This document shows, piece by piece, positions 11,403 through 19,007 of a stretch of DNA of 64,000 nucleotides (positions are counted from its first letter, which is position 1; every line of letters begins with the position of its first letter). Source of the DNA: an uncultured Pseudomonadales bacterium (GTDB taxonomy: Bacteria > Pseudomonadota > Gammaproteobacteria > Pseudomonadales > Azotimanducaceae); contig OY282447.1 in the NCBI GenBank assembly GCA_958296165.1, forward strand, positions 992,001 through 1,056,000. The letters are read 5' to 3'. The notes below the pieces were generated by a model. That model saw nothing but the letters and a program-made list of their open reading frames with translations, searched no databases and was not told the origin of the DNA. The translations under genes were made by a program, and so were the position numbers.

Positions 11403-12010
11403 GAGTTGGCCAGCCGTCGAAAGGTAAAGCTGATGCGCTCGCCAACCGGCGCCCTCGTGCGCACCAGGCAGTGTTTGTAGTCGCGCTGGCTGCGGCCCCA
11501 CATCACCAGCAGCGAGCCGTGACCCAACGTTTGCGCGGTGCTTGCCCCGCCGCGCCTAGGCCGCAGCCGAAACACCCGCTCGGCGCCAACGCTCACCGCC
11601 GCTATGACGGGCTCATCGCCGAGGTCTCGTTCGTCGTCCGCATGCCAGCCCAGCATGTCGTCGCCGTCGCGATAGCGGTTCACCAGCACATAGTCGAACC
11701 GCCACCGCAGTGCCGCGCCTACCGCTAAGGCGAGCGCACGGATCTCGCCGTACCAGGGCGTAGCGCGACGAACCACGCCGCTGTAGCGATATGCCGTGCC
11801 AGCCTCGCCGTACCACGCCACGAGTCGCGGCGCCGTCACTTCGCGGCCGAACATCGTCAAGCGTTCGCAGCGCCAATCCACATCCGCGAGGGCTCGCGCC
11901 AGCAAGGCGTCGGCCGGTTGGCGATCCAGGAAACCGGGCAGGTAGCACACTTGCGGAATGCCCACCGCGTGCGCGGCGGCAAGCAGTCGTGGCGGCGGCG
12001 CATAGCTCAT
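11399..12010 (-). CDS. AlkB-like Fe(II)/2-oxoglutarate dioxygenase
   Basis: Predicted nucleic-acid demethylase of the AlkB superfamily, 203 residues. The iron ligands are visible as HxD in GWHADDE and the distal His in DYKHCLVRT; the arginines that bind 2-oxoglutarate lie in ERISFTFRR at the end. The N-terminal nucleotide-recognition part includes LTMFGREVTAPRLVAWYG and YRYSG, which resembles the ALKBH2/3-like and bacterial AlkB group that reverses 1-methyladenine and 3-methylcytosine damage by oxidation. It is translationally coupled to murB through a 4-base overlap, although no functional link is expected. Substrate class (DNA or RNA) cannot be read from sequence. Confidence 0.87.
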   Translation of the reverse strand: MSYAPPPRLLAAAHAVGIPQVCYLPGFLDRQPADALLARALADVDWRCERLTMFGREVTAPRLVAWYGEAGTAYRYSGVVRRATPWYGEIRALALAVGAALRWRFDYVLVNRYRDGDDMLGWHADDERDLGDEPVIAAVSVGAERVFRLRPRRGGASTAQTLGHGSLLVMWGRSQRDYKHCLVRTRAPVGERISFTFRRLANS

Positions 12011-12053
12011 GGCGGCTATGATAGACAGCTAGCCATCGAACAATAGGGACCTC

Positions 12054-12824
12054 ATGGACATCCAAGGCAAAGTGGCGGTCGTCACCGGCGGCGCATCAGG
12101 GCTGGGCAAGGCCACGGCGCACACCATCGCCAGCGCCGGCGGCAAGGTGGCGATCTTGGACCGCAACGCGGAATTGGCCGAACAGGCAGCGAGCGAGTTA
12201 GGCGCCGACGCCGCCGCGTTCGCAGTAGACGTGACAGAAGCGGACTCCATGGTGGCGGCAATAGACGCCGTGATGGAGCGCTTCGGGGCGATCCACATCG
12301 ACGTCAACTGCGCTGGCATCGGCGCCGCAGCGCGCACCGTCGGCCGCGACGGGCCTTTGGATCTGGCTGCGTTCCAGTTCGTCATCCAGGTGAATCTAGT
12401 CGGGACGTTCAACACCCTGCGGCTATGCGCCTTCCACATGGCCAAGAACGAGCCGGATGGCGCCGACGGCGAGCGCGGCGTTGTCATCAACACCGCCTCG
12501 GTGGCGGCCTTCGACGGCCAGATCGGCCAAGCCGCGTACAGCGCCAGCAAGGGTGGCGTGGTAGGCATGACGCTGCCCATCGCCCGGGATCTCGCGCGCA
12601 GCGGCGTGCGCGTTTGCACCATCGCCCCAGGCATCTTCGAGACGCCGATGATGATGGGAGCGCCGGACCGAGTGCGGCAGCCGTTGGTCGAAAGCGTGCA
12701 ATTCCCGAAGCGCTTGGGCGAGGCGCCGGAGTTCGCCCTGCTGGCCAGGCAAATCGTCGAGAATCCCTATCTCAACGGCGAGACCATCCGCCTGGACGGC
12801 GCCATACGGATGCAGCCTCGATGA
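12054..12824 (+). CDS. Short-chain dehydrogenase, 3-hydroxyacyl-CoA dehydrogenase type II-like (HSD10-like)
   Basis: NAD-dependent oxidoreductase of 256 residues. The Rossmann nucleotide site is VTGGASGLGKATA; the catalytic tyrosine and lysine are in YSASKGGVVGMTLPIARDL. The C-terminal APGIFETPMMMGAPDRVRQPL and LGEAPEFALLARQIVENPYL are characteristic of type II 3-hydroxyacyl-CoA dehydrogenases, which oxidise short-chain 3-hydroxyacyl-CoA in fatty-acid or branched-chain amino-acid breakdown. It starts with the typical MDIQGKVAVVTGG. Its stop overlaps the start of the next gene as ATGA, so the two are coupled. The orientation is opposite to the flanking murB and kdsB blocks, as expected for an inserted pair. 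Confidence 0.88.
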   Translation: MDIQGKVAVVTGGASGLGKATAHTIASAGGKVAILDRNAELAEQAASELGADAAAFAVDVTEADSMVAAIDAVMERFGAIHIDVNCAGIGAAARTVGRDGPLDLAAFQFVIQVNLVGTFNTLRLCAFHMAKNEPDGADGERGVVINTASVAAFDGQIGQAAYSASKGGVVGMTLPIARDLARSGVRVCTIAPGIFETPMMMGAPDRVRQPLVESVQFPKRLGEAPEFALLARQIVENPYLNGETIRLDGAIRMQPR

Positions 12825-14257
12825 GAGCGCTGGCGACGTTGCCGCTGCTCGTAGGCCTGTTCGCCTACGCCGAGGCGCCCGCGCCGCTCGAAGACCCGCT
12901 GCCGGAGAAGATCGCCAAGGGCGACATCGTTCTCGCCGCGGTGCCGTTCGTGCGCGCTCCGCGCAGCGCCGACCCTGCCAAGCCGGCCACTACCAACGCA
13001 GCGCATGCGCGATTGCAATACCTCCTGCCGATCCCGGATGGTTCCGGGCGGCTTGCGTTCAACGATGTGCGCGGCCTGCTCTACCTGACGGACGTAGACG
13101 GCAGCCCGCCTACGGTCTATCTGGATTTGCGCAGCCGCGATGTGGATTTCTACAACGCGCTGTTCCCCAACGAAGCGGGTCTGCTCGGCTTTGCCTTTCA
13201 CCCCGAGTTCGGGCAAGCAGGCACGCCTGGGTACGGCAAGCTCTACGTCGGCTTCAGCTCCGGTCCCGACAGCGGCATGGCCGCCTATCTGGATGAGAGC
13301 GGCGAGAGTGGCGAGAGTCAGGAGAGCGTGATCCGCGAGTTCACCGCCACGAGCTCCGCCGCCAATGCGTTTCAAGGCACGTCGCGGGAAGTGCTGCGGA
13401 TCGGCCAGTTCTCGCCCACCCACAATGTTGGCACGCTTGCCTTCAACCCGCACGCCGAGAAGGGCTCGCCGGATTACGGCAAGCTCTACATCTGCTTCGG
13501 CGACGGCGGCGGTCGTGACGATCCGCAAGAAAACGGCCAGAACCCGGCCACGCCGCTTGGCGCGATCTTGCGCATCGATCCCTTGGCTGGCGACGCCGAT
13601 CGGGGCTACGGCATCCCGGCGGACAATCCGTTTGCAGGCAAGGACGGCATGGCTACCGAGATCTGGGCCTATGGACTGCGCCACCCGCAGCAGTTCTCAT
13701 GGGACGTAGACGGTCGCATGTTCATAGGCGACATCGGCCAGGACCAAATCGAGGAAGTGAATCTTGGCGTGGCCGGCGGCAACTACGGCTGGCGGCTGCG
13801 CGAGGGCACGTTTGCGACGGCGTTCGGCGTGGACAGCTCAAATATCGGCCCGGTATTCGAACGCCCAGAAACAGATCCCGTCCCATTCGTCTATCCGGTT
13901 GCCCAGTACGATCACGACGAGGGCTTCGCCATCGCCGGCGGCTTCGTCTACCGCGGCGACGCCATCGCTGAACTGCGCGGCAGATACGTCTTCTCGGACA
14001 TCGCCCGCGGCCGCCTGTTTGCAATGGGTGTCGACAGTTTGACGCCGGGCAAACCGGCGGTGATCGAAGAAATCCGGCTGACCTTCGATGGCGTGGAGAA
14101 AGACCTAGTGGACGTAGCCGGCTTCGAGAACACCTACCACGGGCCGGATCATCCGCGTGTGGACTTGCGCTTGGGCATCGACCACCTCGGCGAGCTCTAT
14201 CTGCTCACCAAAGGCGACGGCTGGATTCGCAAGCTCGTTCCTACTAGCCGGCAATGA
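12821..14257 (+). CDS. Secreted PQQ-dependent sugar dehydrogenase-like beta-propeller (GSDH/HHIP family)
   Basis: Predicted exported six-bladed beta-propeller oxidoreductase of 478 residues. ATG 12821 overlaps the SDR stop and gives an N-terminal hydrophobic leader of about 18 residues. Family landmarks include GLLGFAFHPEF, HNVGTLAFNP, GDGGGRDDPQ, the calcium/PQQ-site-like GLRHPQQFSWD and FIGDIGQDQIEEVN, and GNYGWRLREG. These match the glucose/sorbosone dehydrogenase fold (PF07995) with soluble aldose sugar dehydrogenases as relatives. The likely role is periplasmic oxidation of sugars or alcohols, with electrons passed to the respiratory chain, but the cofactor and substrate are inferred. 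The 3' end overlaps the end of kdsB on the other strand by 14 bases. Confidence 0.85.
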   Translation: MRALATLPLLVGLFAYAEAPAPLEDPLPEKIAKGDIVLAAVPFVRAPRSADPAKPATTNAAHARLQYLLPIPDGSGRLAFNDVRGLLYLTDVDGSPPTVYLDLRSRDVDFYNALFPNEAGLLGFAFHPEFGQAGTPGYGKLYVGFSSGPDSGMAAYLDESGESGESQESVIREFTATSSAANAFQGTSREVLRIGQFSPTHNVGTLAFNPHAEKGSPDYGKLYICFGDGGGRDDPQENGQNPATPLGAILRIDPLAGDADRGYGIPADNPFAGKDGMATEIWAYGLRHPQQFSWDVDGRMFIGDIGQDQIEEVNLGVAGGNYGWRLREGTFATAFGVDSSNIGPVFERPETDPVPFVYPVAQYDHDEGFAIAGGFVYRGDAIAELRGRYVFSDIARGRLFAMGVDSLTPGKPAVIEEIRLTFDGVEKDLVDVAGFENTYHGPDHPRVDLRLGIDHLGELYLLTKGDGWIRKLVPTSRQ

Positions 14258-15005
14258 CGGCGCGCACCCGCTCTGCATCCGCCGGCGTGTCGACGCCGCC
14301 CGGCACCGCCGCCACGGCTTGGGCGACGGCGATGTGGCGGCCGTGATCGAGCAGCCGCAGTTGTTCGAGCGCCTCCACCTCCTCCAAGGGGCTTGGCGGC
14401 CAAGCCACGAACTCGCGCAGGGCGCGGATGCGGTAGGCGTAGATGCCCACGTGCCGCTGCCAATGCGCACCCTCTAGACGTTCGCCCGCGCCAGCGCCGA
14501 AGCCGGCGCGCGACCACGGGATCGGCGCCCGCGAGAAATACAACGCCCGGCCCGATCGATCCGCCACCACCTTGACGATGTTGGGATCGAACACATCCTC
14601 GCCACGCACGATCGGCTCGCACAGCGTGGCGACGCCGCAATCGCTGTAGGGCACATGCAGCAAGCCGGCGACTTGGTCGATCACGGCTGGCGGAATCAGC
14701 GGCTCGTCGCCTTGCACGTTGACGACGATTTCGTCCTCGCGCCAACCCCGCTGCGTTGCCACTTCCATAACGCGATCCGATCCCGACGGATGGGCCGCGC
14801 GGGTCATCGCCGCTTCTGCGGCGGTGCTTGCCACCGCTTGCGCGACGCGCTCGTCGTCGGTGGCGACGACGACGCTCTGCGCAGCCGATGCGAGCGCCTG
14901 CGTGGCAACGCGAGCGATCATGGTCATGCCGCCCAAGTCGAGCAACGGCTTGCCGGGCAGCCGCGAGGACGCGAAGCGGGCCGGAATCACAACGTGGAAA
15001 CTCAT
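14244..15005 (-). CDS. kdsB: 3-deoxy-manno-octulosonate cytidylyltransferase (CMP-Kdo synthetase)
   Basis: Activates Kdo as CMP-Kdo for lipopolysaccharide inner-core synthesis. The start is ATG 15005 (253 residues), overlapping the stop of the upstream fusion gene as ATGA; the frame extends upstream only inside that gene. Motifs are IPARFASSRLPGKPL at the N terminus (CTP binding), VVATDDERV, MTRAAHPSGSDRV, and VNVQGDEPLIPP. Size and motif order are normal. It is the last gene of the exbB-exbD-msbA/lpxK-kdsB operon, linking lipid A phosphorylation and flipping with core-sugar activation. In Pseudomonas the same order is seen with ycaR in between; here no such gene intervenes. Confidence 0.97.
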   Translation of the reverse strand: MSFHVVIPARFASSRLPGKPLLDLGGMTMIARVATQALASAAQSVVVATDDERVAQAVASTAAEAAMTRAAHPSGSDRVMEVATQRGWREDEIVVNVQGDEPLIPPAVIDQVAGLLHVPYSDCGVATLCEPIVRGEDVFDPNIVKVVADRSGRALYFSRAPIPWSRAGFGAGAGERLEGAHWQRHVGIYAYRIRALREFVAWPPSPLEEVEALEQLRLLDHGRHIAVAQAVAAVPGGVDTPADAERVRAVIAG

Positions 15006-17875
15006 GCCGCTTGCTCGTCGCGCGGACCGAGGGCGATGCCGCGGTCGGCGAAGATCCTCTCTAGGCGGTCGTCCACAGATTCGGCGAAGTGCATCTCGAT
15101 CTCCAAATACCAGCAGTGGGAGATGTCCGGCAGCACCTTGATCTTCTCCGCATCCTTCTCGGTGACTATCACCGCCGTACCGTCCTCGACCGCTACATCC
15201 GAGGGTTGGAAGCGGTGGTGATCGGGGAACGCCCGCATGGGGCCGGCGATGCCGAGCGCAAGCAAAGTGGCGCGAAAGCGCTCTGGATTGCCGACGCCCG
15301 CCACCGCCACCACTGCACCGCTGCACGATGCGAACTCGTCTGGGCTGAGGCGCTCGCCGGTGTGCAGGTTCACCACCGCGGTCGCGTGCGCCACCATCAC
15401 CGACTCGGCTTCCGCCAATCCCGCCGCCACGCCGTTGGCCACCACCCAATGGCATTCCCGCAATCGCGAAGCCGGCTCACGCAACGGCCCAGCCGGCAGG
15501 CACAGACCGTTGCCGAGCCCACGCAACCCATCGACCACAGCGATCTCCATGTCGCGCTCCAGCGCGTAGTGCTGCAGGCCGTCGTCGGCAACTATGATGT
15601 CTAGCTCCGCCTCCGCCAACAGGGCGCGCACGGCGCGGCCACGGTTCGGATCCACTGCCACCGGGCACTCGGCGCGACGGGCAATCATCGCCGCTTCGTC
15701 GCCGCATTGCGCCGCTGGCGTGTCGGCGTAGACCAAGAGCGGATACGCTGCTTTGCCGCCGTAGCCGCGCGAGACAACGCCCGTGCGCATGCCTCGCGCC
15801 TTCAACCAGCGCACTAGCCAGATCACCAGCGGCGTCTTGCCGGTACCTCCAGCGGTCACGTTGCCAACCATCACCACCGGCACCGGCGCTCGCCAAGAAC
15901 GGATGCGCCCGGCCAAGTAGCGGCTGCGCCGGCGCGTTGCCAACCAAGCGAACAACGCACTCACCGGCCACAACAGCCACGGCCAAAGGCGCCCTTCATA
16001 CCAGCCCTTCACCAGCGGCTCGAAGGTGCTCGCCACCGGCCGCAGCGGGGCCGGCTGCCGAGCCGGCGCGGCGGCTGCCGTGGCGGCGCTTTGGAACTGC
16101 GACCGATAGAGCTCTGCGTAGGCGCCATGCGCCGCCACCAGCGTGCGGTGGTCGCCCATCTCGACAATCCGGCCGTCGTCCACGACGACGATGACGTCCG
16201 CCTTCTCAACGGTGGACAAGCGGTGCGCAATCACGATCGTCGTGCGATCGCGCATCACCTCCTCTAGAGCGGCTTGCACTCGCTGCTCTGAAACCGCATC
16301 CAAGGACGACGTGGCCTCGTCCAGAATCAACACCGGCGCATCCTTCAAGAGCGCTCGAGCGATGGCGACGCGCTGCCGCTGGCCGCCGGAAAGCAGCACG
16401 CCGTCGTCGCCCACCACGGAGCTGAGGCCCTGCGGCATGTTCGCAACGAATCCATCGGCGTGGGCGCGGCGCAACGCGACGTCCAGGGCCTCGCTGCTCG
16501 TATCGGCCAAGCTCCCGTAGGCGATGTTGTTTGCCAGGGTGTCGTTAAACAACGTGACGTCCTGGGTCACCAAGGCGATTTGTCGGCGCAGGCAACTAAG
16601 CCGGTAGCTGCCGAGCGGCTCACCGTCGAGTAGGATGCGGCCGGAAGTTGGTTGATAGAAGCGCGCGATCAAGCTCGCAAACGTGGACTTGCCGGCGCCC
16701 GATGGCCCCACCAAAGCGACCGTTTGGCCCGGCTTGATGACGAGATCGATGTCGCGCAGCACCGGCGCCGCGTCTGCATCGTAGGCAAACGAGACGTGGT
16801 CGAAGCGTATCTCGCCCGCCACTCGTTCCACTTCCAAAGTGCCGGCGTCGTCTTCGCTAGGCTGGTCTAGCTGCGCGAAGATGTCCGTCGCGGCGGCCAG
16901 ACCCCGTTGCAGCCGGGCGTTGACATCCGAGAGCTTCTTGATGGGATTGGCCAACGCTCCGGCCAGCGTCAAATACGTCGCCAAATCGCCAGCCGACATG
17001 TCGCCGCCGAACTGCGGCAGCAAGATCAAACACACCAGAGTCGCCAGCGCCGCCGCCGCCAGCAGCTGGATGGTTTGCGCACTCAATGCCTTGGTCGCCA
17101 TCATCTTCAGATTCTGACGCCGGTTCCTATCGCTGGCCGCCACGAAGCGCTCGCGTTCATATTCCTCGCCGGCGAAGATCTTCACTTCCCGATAGCCGGA
17201 GACCGCCTCCGAAACAACGTGCGTCACGTTGCCCATGGAACTTTGGATGCGCTCGCTCAAGTTCCGGAAACGCCGCGACGTGTAGTGCATGATGGTGCCC
17301 ACGAGCGGCACGATGGCTAGAAAAGTGAGCGTCAGCAGCCAGTTCTGATAGAACAGCGCCGCTAGGAAGACGATTGCCTTCGCGCCATCGAATACCACGA
17401 TCTTCATTACATCCGTGGCCGTGTCGCGCACTTGCGAGGTGGTGAAGGTGAGCCGCGATACCAGGTTGCCCTGCGCACTCTTGTCGTAGAACGCGCTCGG
17501 CATCACGAGCAGGCGCTCGAACAGCCGCGAACGAATCACGTGGATGGCGCGGAACGAAACGCGCGACAAGGCGTATTCGCCAGCTACAGTGCCAAACGCC
17601 CGCGCCAGCGCCAATATCAGCATAGCGGTCGGCAGCGCCCAGATGTGCCACGGCAGCGGTGCGCCGACGGCGTCCACGATCAAGCCCAGCACCTTGGCGA
17701 AACCGAGTTCGCCACCGGTCGCCATCAGCGAGCCAACGACGGCCACCAGGAACCAAGCCTTTTGATCCGCGACGTAGCCGAGCAGCCGCCAATAGGTGCT
17801 CCAATCGCGGCGCGACGGTGCCGACCCGGCGACTTCGCCGGCAATCGGGGCTGGCACCGCGTTGCCCTCAGCCAT
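15002..17875 (-). CDS. msbA-lpxK: Natural MsbA-LpxK fusion: lipid A flippase plus lipid A 4'-kinase in one polypeptide
   Basis: A single uninterrupted frame of 957 residues. Residues 1-595 are a full MsbA-type ABC exporter: six-helix membrane domain to about 335, Walker A GPSGAGKST (390-398), signature LSGGQRQR (495-502), Walker B VLILDEATS (515 on) and the H-loop AHRLS. A linker of about 22 residues rich in Ala and Pro (596-617) leads into a complete LpxK (618-957): the membrane-associated N-terminal helix LWPWLLWPVSALFAWL, P-loop GNVTAGGTGKTP (671-682), VSRGYGG, and the second DDGLQHYALERD motif. LpxK phosphorylates the 4' position of the lipid A disaccharide; MsbA flips the product. In-frame GTG codons at V614 and V622 could restart LpxK alone. 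It overlaps exbD by 8 bases and kdsB by 4. Confidence 0.93.
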   Translation of the reverse strand: MAEGNAVPAPIAGEVAGSAPSRRDWSTYWRLLGYVADQKAWFLVAVVGSLMATGGELGFAKVLGLIVDAVGAPLPWHIWALPTAMLILALARAFGTVAGEYALSRVSFRAIHVIRSRLFERLLVMPSAFYDKSAQGNLVSRLTFTTSQVRDTATDVMKIVVFDGAKAIVFLAALFYQNWLLTLTFLAIVPLVGTIMHYTSRRFRNLSERIQSSMGNVTHVVSEAVSGYREVKIFAGEEYERERFVAASDRNRRQNLKMMATKALSAQTIQLLAAAALATLVCLILLPQFGGDMSAGDLATYLTLAGALANPIKKLSDVNARLQRGLAAATDIFAQLDQPSEDDAGTLEVERVAGEIRFDHVSFAYDADAAPVLRDIDLVIKPGQTVALVGPSGAGKSTFASLIARFYQPTSGRILLDGEPLGSYRLSCLRRQIALVTQDVTLFNDTLANNIAYGSLADTSSEALDVALRRAHADGFVANMPQGLSSVVGDDGVLLSGGQRQRVAIARALLKDAPVLILDEATSSLDAVSEQRVQAALEEVMRDRTTIVIAHRLSTVEKADVIVVVDDGRIVEMGDHRTLVAAHGAYAELYRSQFQSAATAAAAPARQPAPLRPVASTFEPLVKGWYEGRLWPWLLWPVSALFAWLATRRRSRYLAGRIRSWRAPVPVVMVGNVTAGGTGKTPLVIWLVRWLKARGMRTGVVSRGYGGKAAYPLLVYADTPAAQCGDEAAMIARRAECPVAVDPNRGRAVRALLAEAELDIIVADDGLQHYALERDMEIAVVDGLRGLGNGLCLPAGPLREPASRLRECHWVVANGVAAGLAEAESVMVAHATAVVNLHTGERLSPDEFASCSGAVVAVAGVGNPERFRATLLALGIAGPMRAFPDHHRFQPSDVAVEDGTAVIVTEKDAEKIKVLPDISHCWYLEIEMHFAESVDDRLERIFADRGIALGPRDEQAA

Positions 17876-18308
17876 CGGCCTGCCCTCTCTCTGCTGCGTC
17901 AGTCGACGGTACGGTGGCGATGCGTATTTCCGTTAGCCCGTTCCGCCCTGCCGCGTCCAATACCCGCACCACCGCCTGATGGGGCGTTCGGGCGTCGGCT
18001 GCGACCACCACCCGATCGGTGGCACCCGCGGTCGCGGCCAGCGCCTGCAGCAGCGTATCAAGTTCGCTGTCTGGCAGCAGGCGGCCGTTCACGGAGTAGC
18101 GTCCGGCAGCGTCCACGCGCACTTCCACATGGGCAGCGGACGGTGCTACGCCGGCCTCGGCTTGGGGCAGTTCGACGGTAAGTTGCCACTCGCGCAGGAA
18201 CGTGGTGGATGCCATGAAGAAGATCAGCAGCAGGAACACCACATCGATCAATGGCGTTAGTTCGACCACCGCGGCTTGACCGCTGCGGCGCGGGCGCTTG
18301 AAGGTCAT
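17868..18308 (-). CDS. exbD: ExbD/TolR-family biopolymer transport protein
   Basis: Inner membrane protein of 146 residues with one N-terminal membrane helix carrying the proton-path aspartate (D22) in LTPLIDVVFLLLIFFM, followed by a periplasmic domain of about 100 residues. It works with ExbB as a proton-driven motor that energises outer-membrane processes through TonB or TolA-like partners. Its start overlaps the exbB stop (ATGA) and its stop overlaps the msbA-lpxK start by 8 bases. In Pseudomonas an exbB/exbD pair also sits directly before lpxK, so the placement is a conserved neighbourhood rather than evidence for iron uptake. No tonB gene is near. Confidence 0.93.
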   Translation of the reverse strand: MTFKRPRRSGQAAVVELTPLIDVVFLLLIFFMASTTFLREWQLTVELPQAEAGVAPSAAHVEVRVDAAGRYSVNGRLLPDSELDTLLQALAATAGATDRVVVAADARTPHQAVVRVLDAAGRNGLTEIRIATVPSTDAAERGQADG

Positions 18309-18913
18309 AGCTGCAACTCGGGATGCACGCGATCGAGGAATGCCGCGGCCTGGCCTTCCATGACGATCACCAGATCGTCCACCTTGCGCAAGAGATAACG
18401 GTGGAAGATCAACGCGGGAATGGCCACTACGAGGCCTGCGGCGGTGGTGACGAGCGCTTCCGAGATGCCTCCAGCCAAGGCGGCTGGATTGCCGGCGCCA
18501 TCGGCGAGCAGCGCCTTGAACACACGGATCATGCCTACCACGGTGCCAAGCAGCCCAAGCAGCGGACTGATCGACGCGATCGTGCCGAGCGTGGTGAGGT
18601 AGCGCTCTAGATCATGCACCACGCCGGCGGCGGCCTCCACCATGGCTTCCTGCATGCGTTCCCGGCCGCGGCCTTTGGCCAGCAGGCCGGCGGCGAGGAT
18701 CCGCCCCAAGCCGCTCTGCCCGCAGAGCGCTTCGAGCTCGACTGCATCGAACTTGCCGTGGCTTTCGTCCGACAGCCGTTTCACCAGACCCGACGGTGCA
18801 ACCTCGGAAGTGCGCAGCGACCAGGCTCGCTCGATGCAAATGCCCGCCGCCAGCACGCTGGCGAGCGTGATCGGCAACATCAACCAGCCGCCCGCTTGGA
18901 GTATTTCCAGCAT
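18305..18913 (-). CDS. exbB: ExbB/TolQ/MotA-family proton channel protein
   Basis: Three-helix inner membrane protein of 202 residues. The first helix lies at residues 10-28; the second and third, with the conserved SISPLLGLLGTVVGMIRVFKAL and GISEALVTTAAGLVVAIPALIFHRYL stretches, form the channel. It pairs with the next gene, exbD. It is the first gene of the envelope operon and follows a 94-base gap that should contain the operon promoter, where I see a perfect 7-bp hairpin but no confident hexamers. Confidence 0.93.
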   Translation of the reverse strand: MLEILQAGGWLMLPITLASVLAAGICIERAWSLRTSEVAPSGLVKRLSDESHGKFDAVELEALCGQSGLGRILAAGLLAKGRGRERMQEAMVEAAAGVVHDLERYLTTLGTIASISPLLGLLGTVVGMIRVFKALLADGAGNPAALAGGISEALVTTAAGLVVAIPALIFHRYLLRKVDDLVIVMEGQAAAFLDRVHPELQL

Positions 18914-18939
18914 GTCGAACCGGCGTTAAGTCTCTTCAA

Positions 18940-18960
18940 CGTGGACGCACATTGTCCACG
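18940..18960. other. Perfect inverted repeat (7-bp arms) upstream of exbB
   Basis: CGTGGAC and GTCCACG are separated by seven bases, 27 bases upstream of the exbB start codon and downstream of the PLD-ATPase gene. There is no T tract on either side, so an operator or weak attenuating hairpin is as likely as a terminator. Confidence 0.3.
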
Positions 18961-19007
18961 CTGGCGCGACGCTTGGCGACATCGGCGGCCGGCTCGATTG
19001 ACGCGGC

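Noticed and set aside
15002-17875. Treating the MsbA-LpxK junction as an assembly error
   Set aside because: No homopolymer or low-complexity break lies at the junction, the frame is continuous over both domains and the linker is a normal Ala/Pro-rich sequence. It remains to be confirmed by reads.
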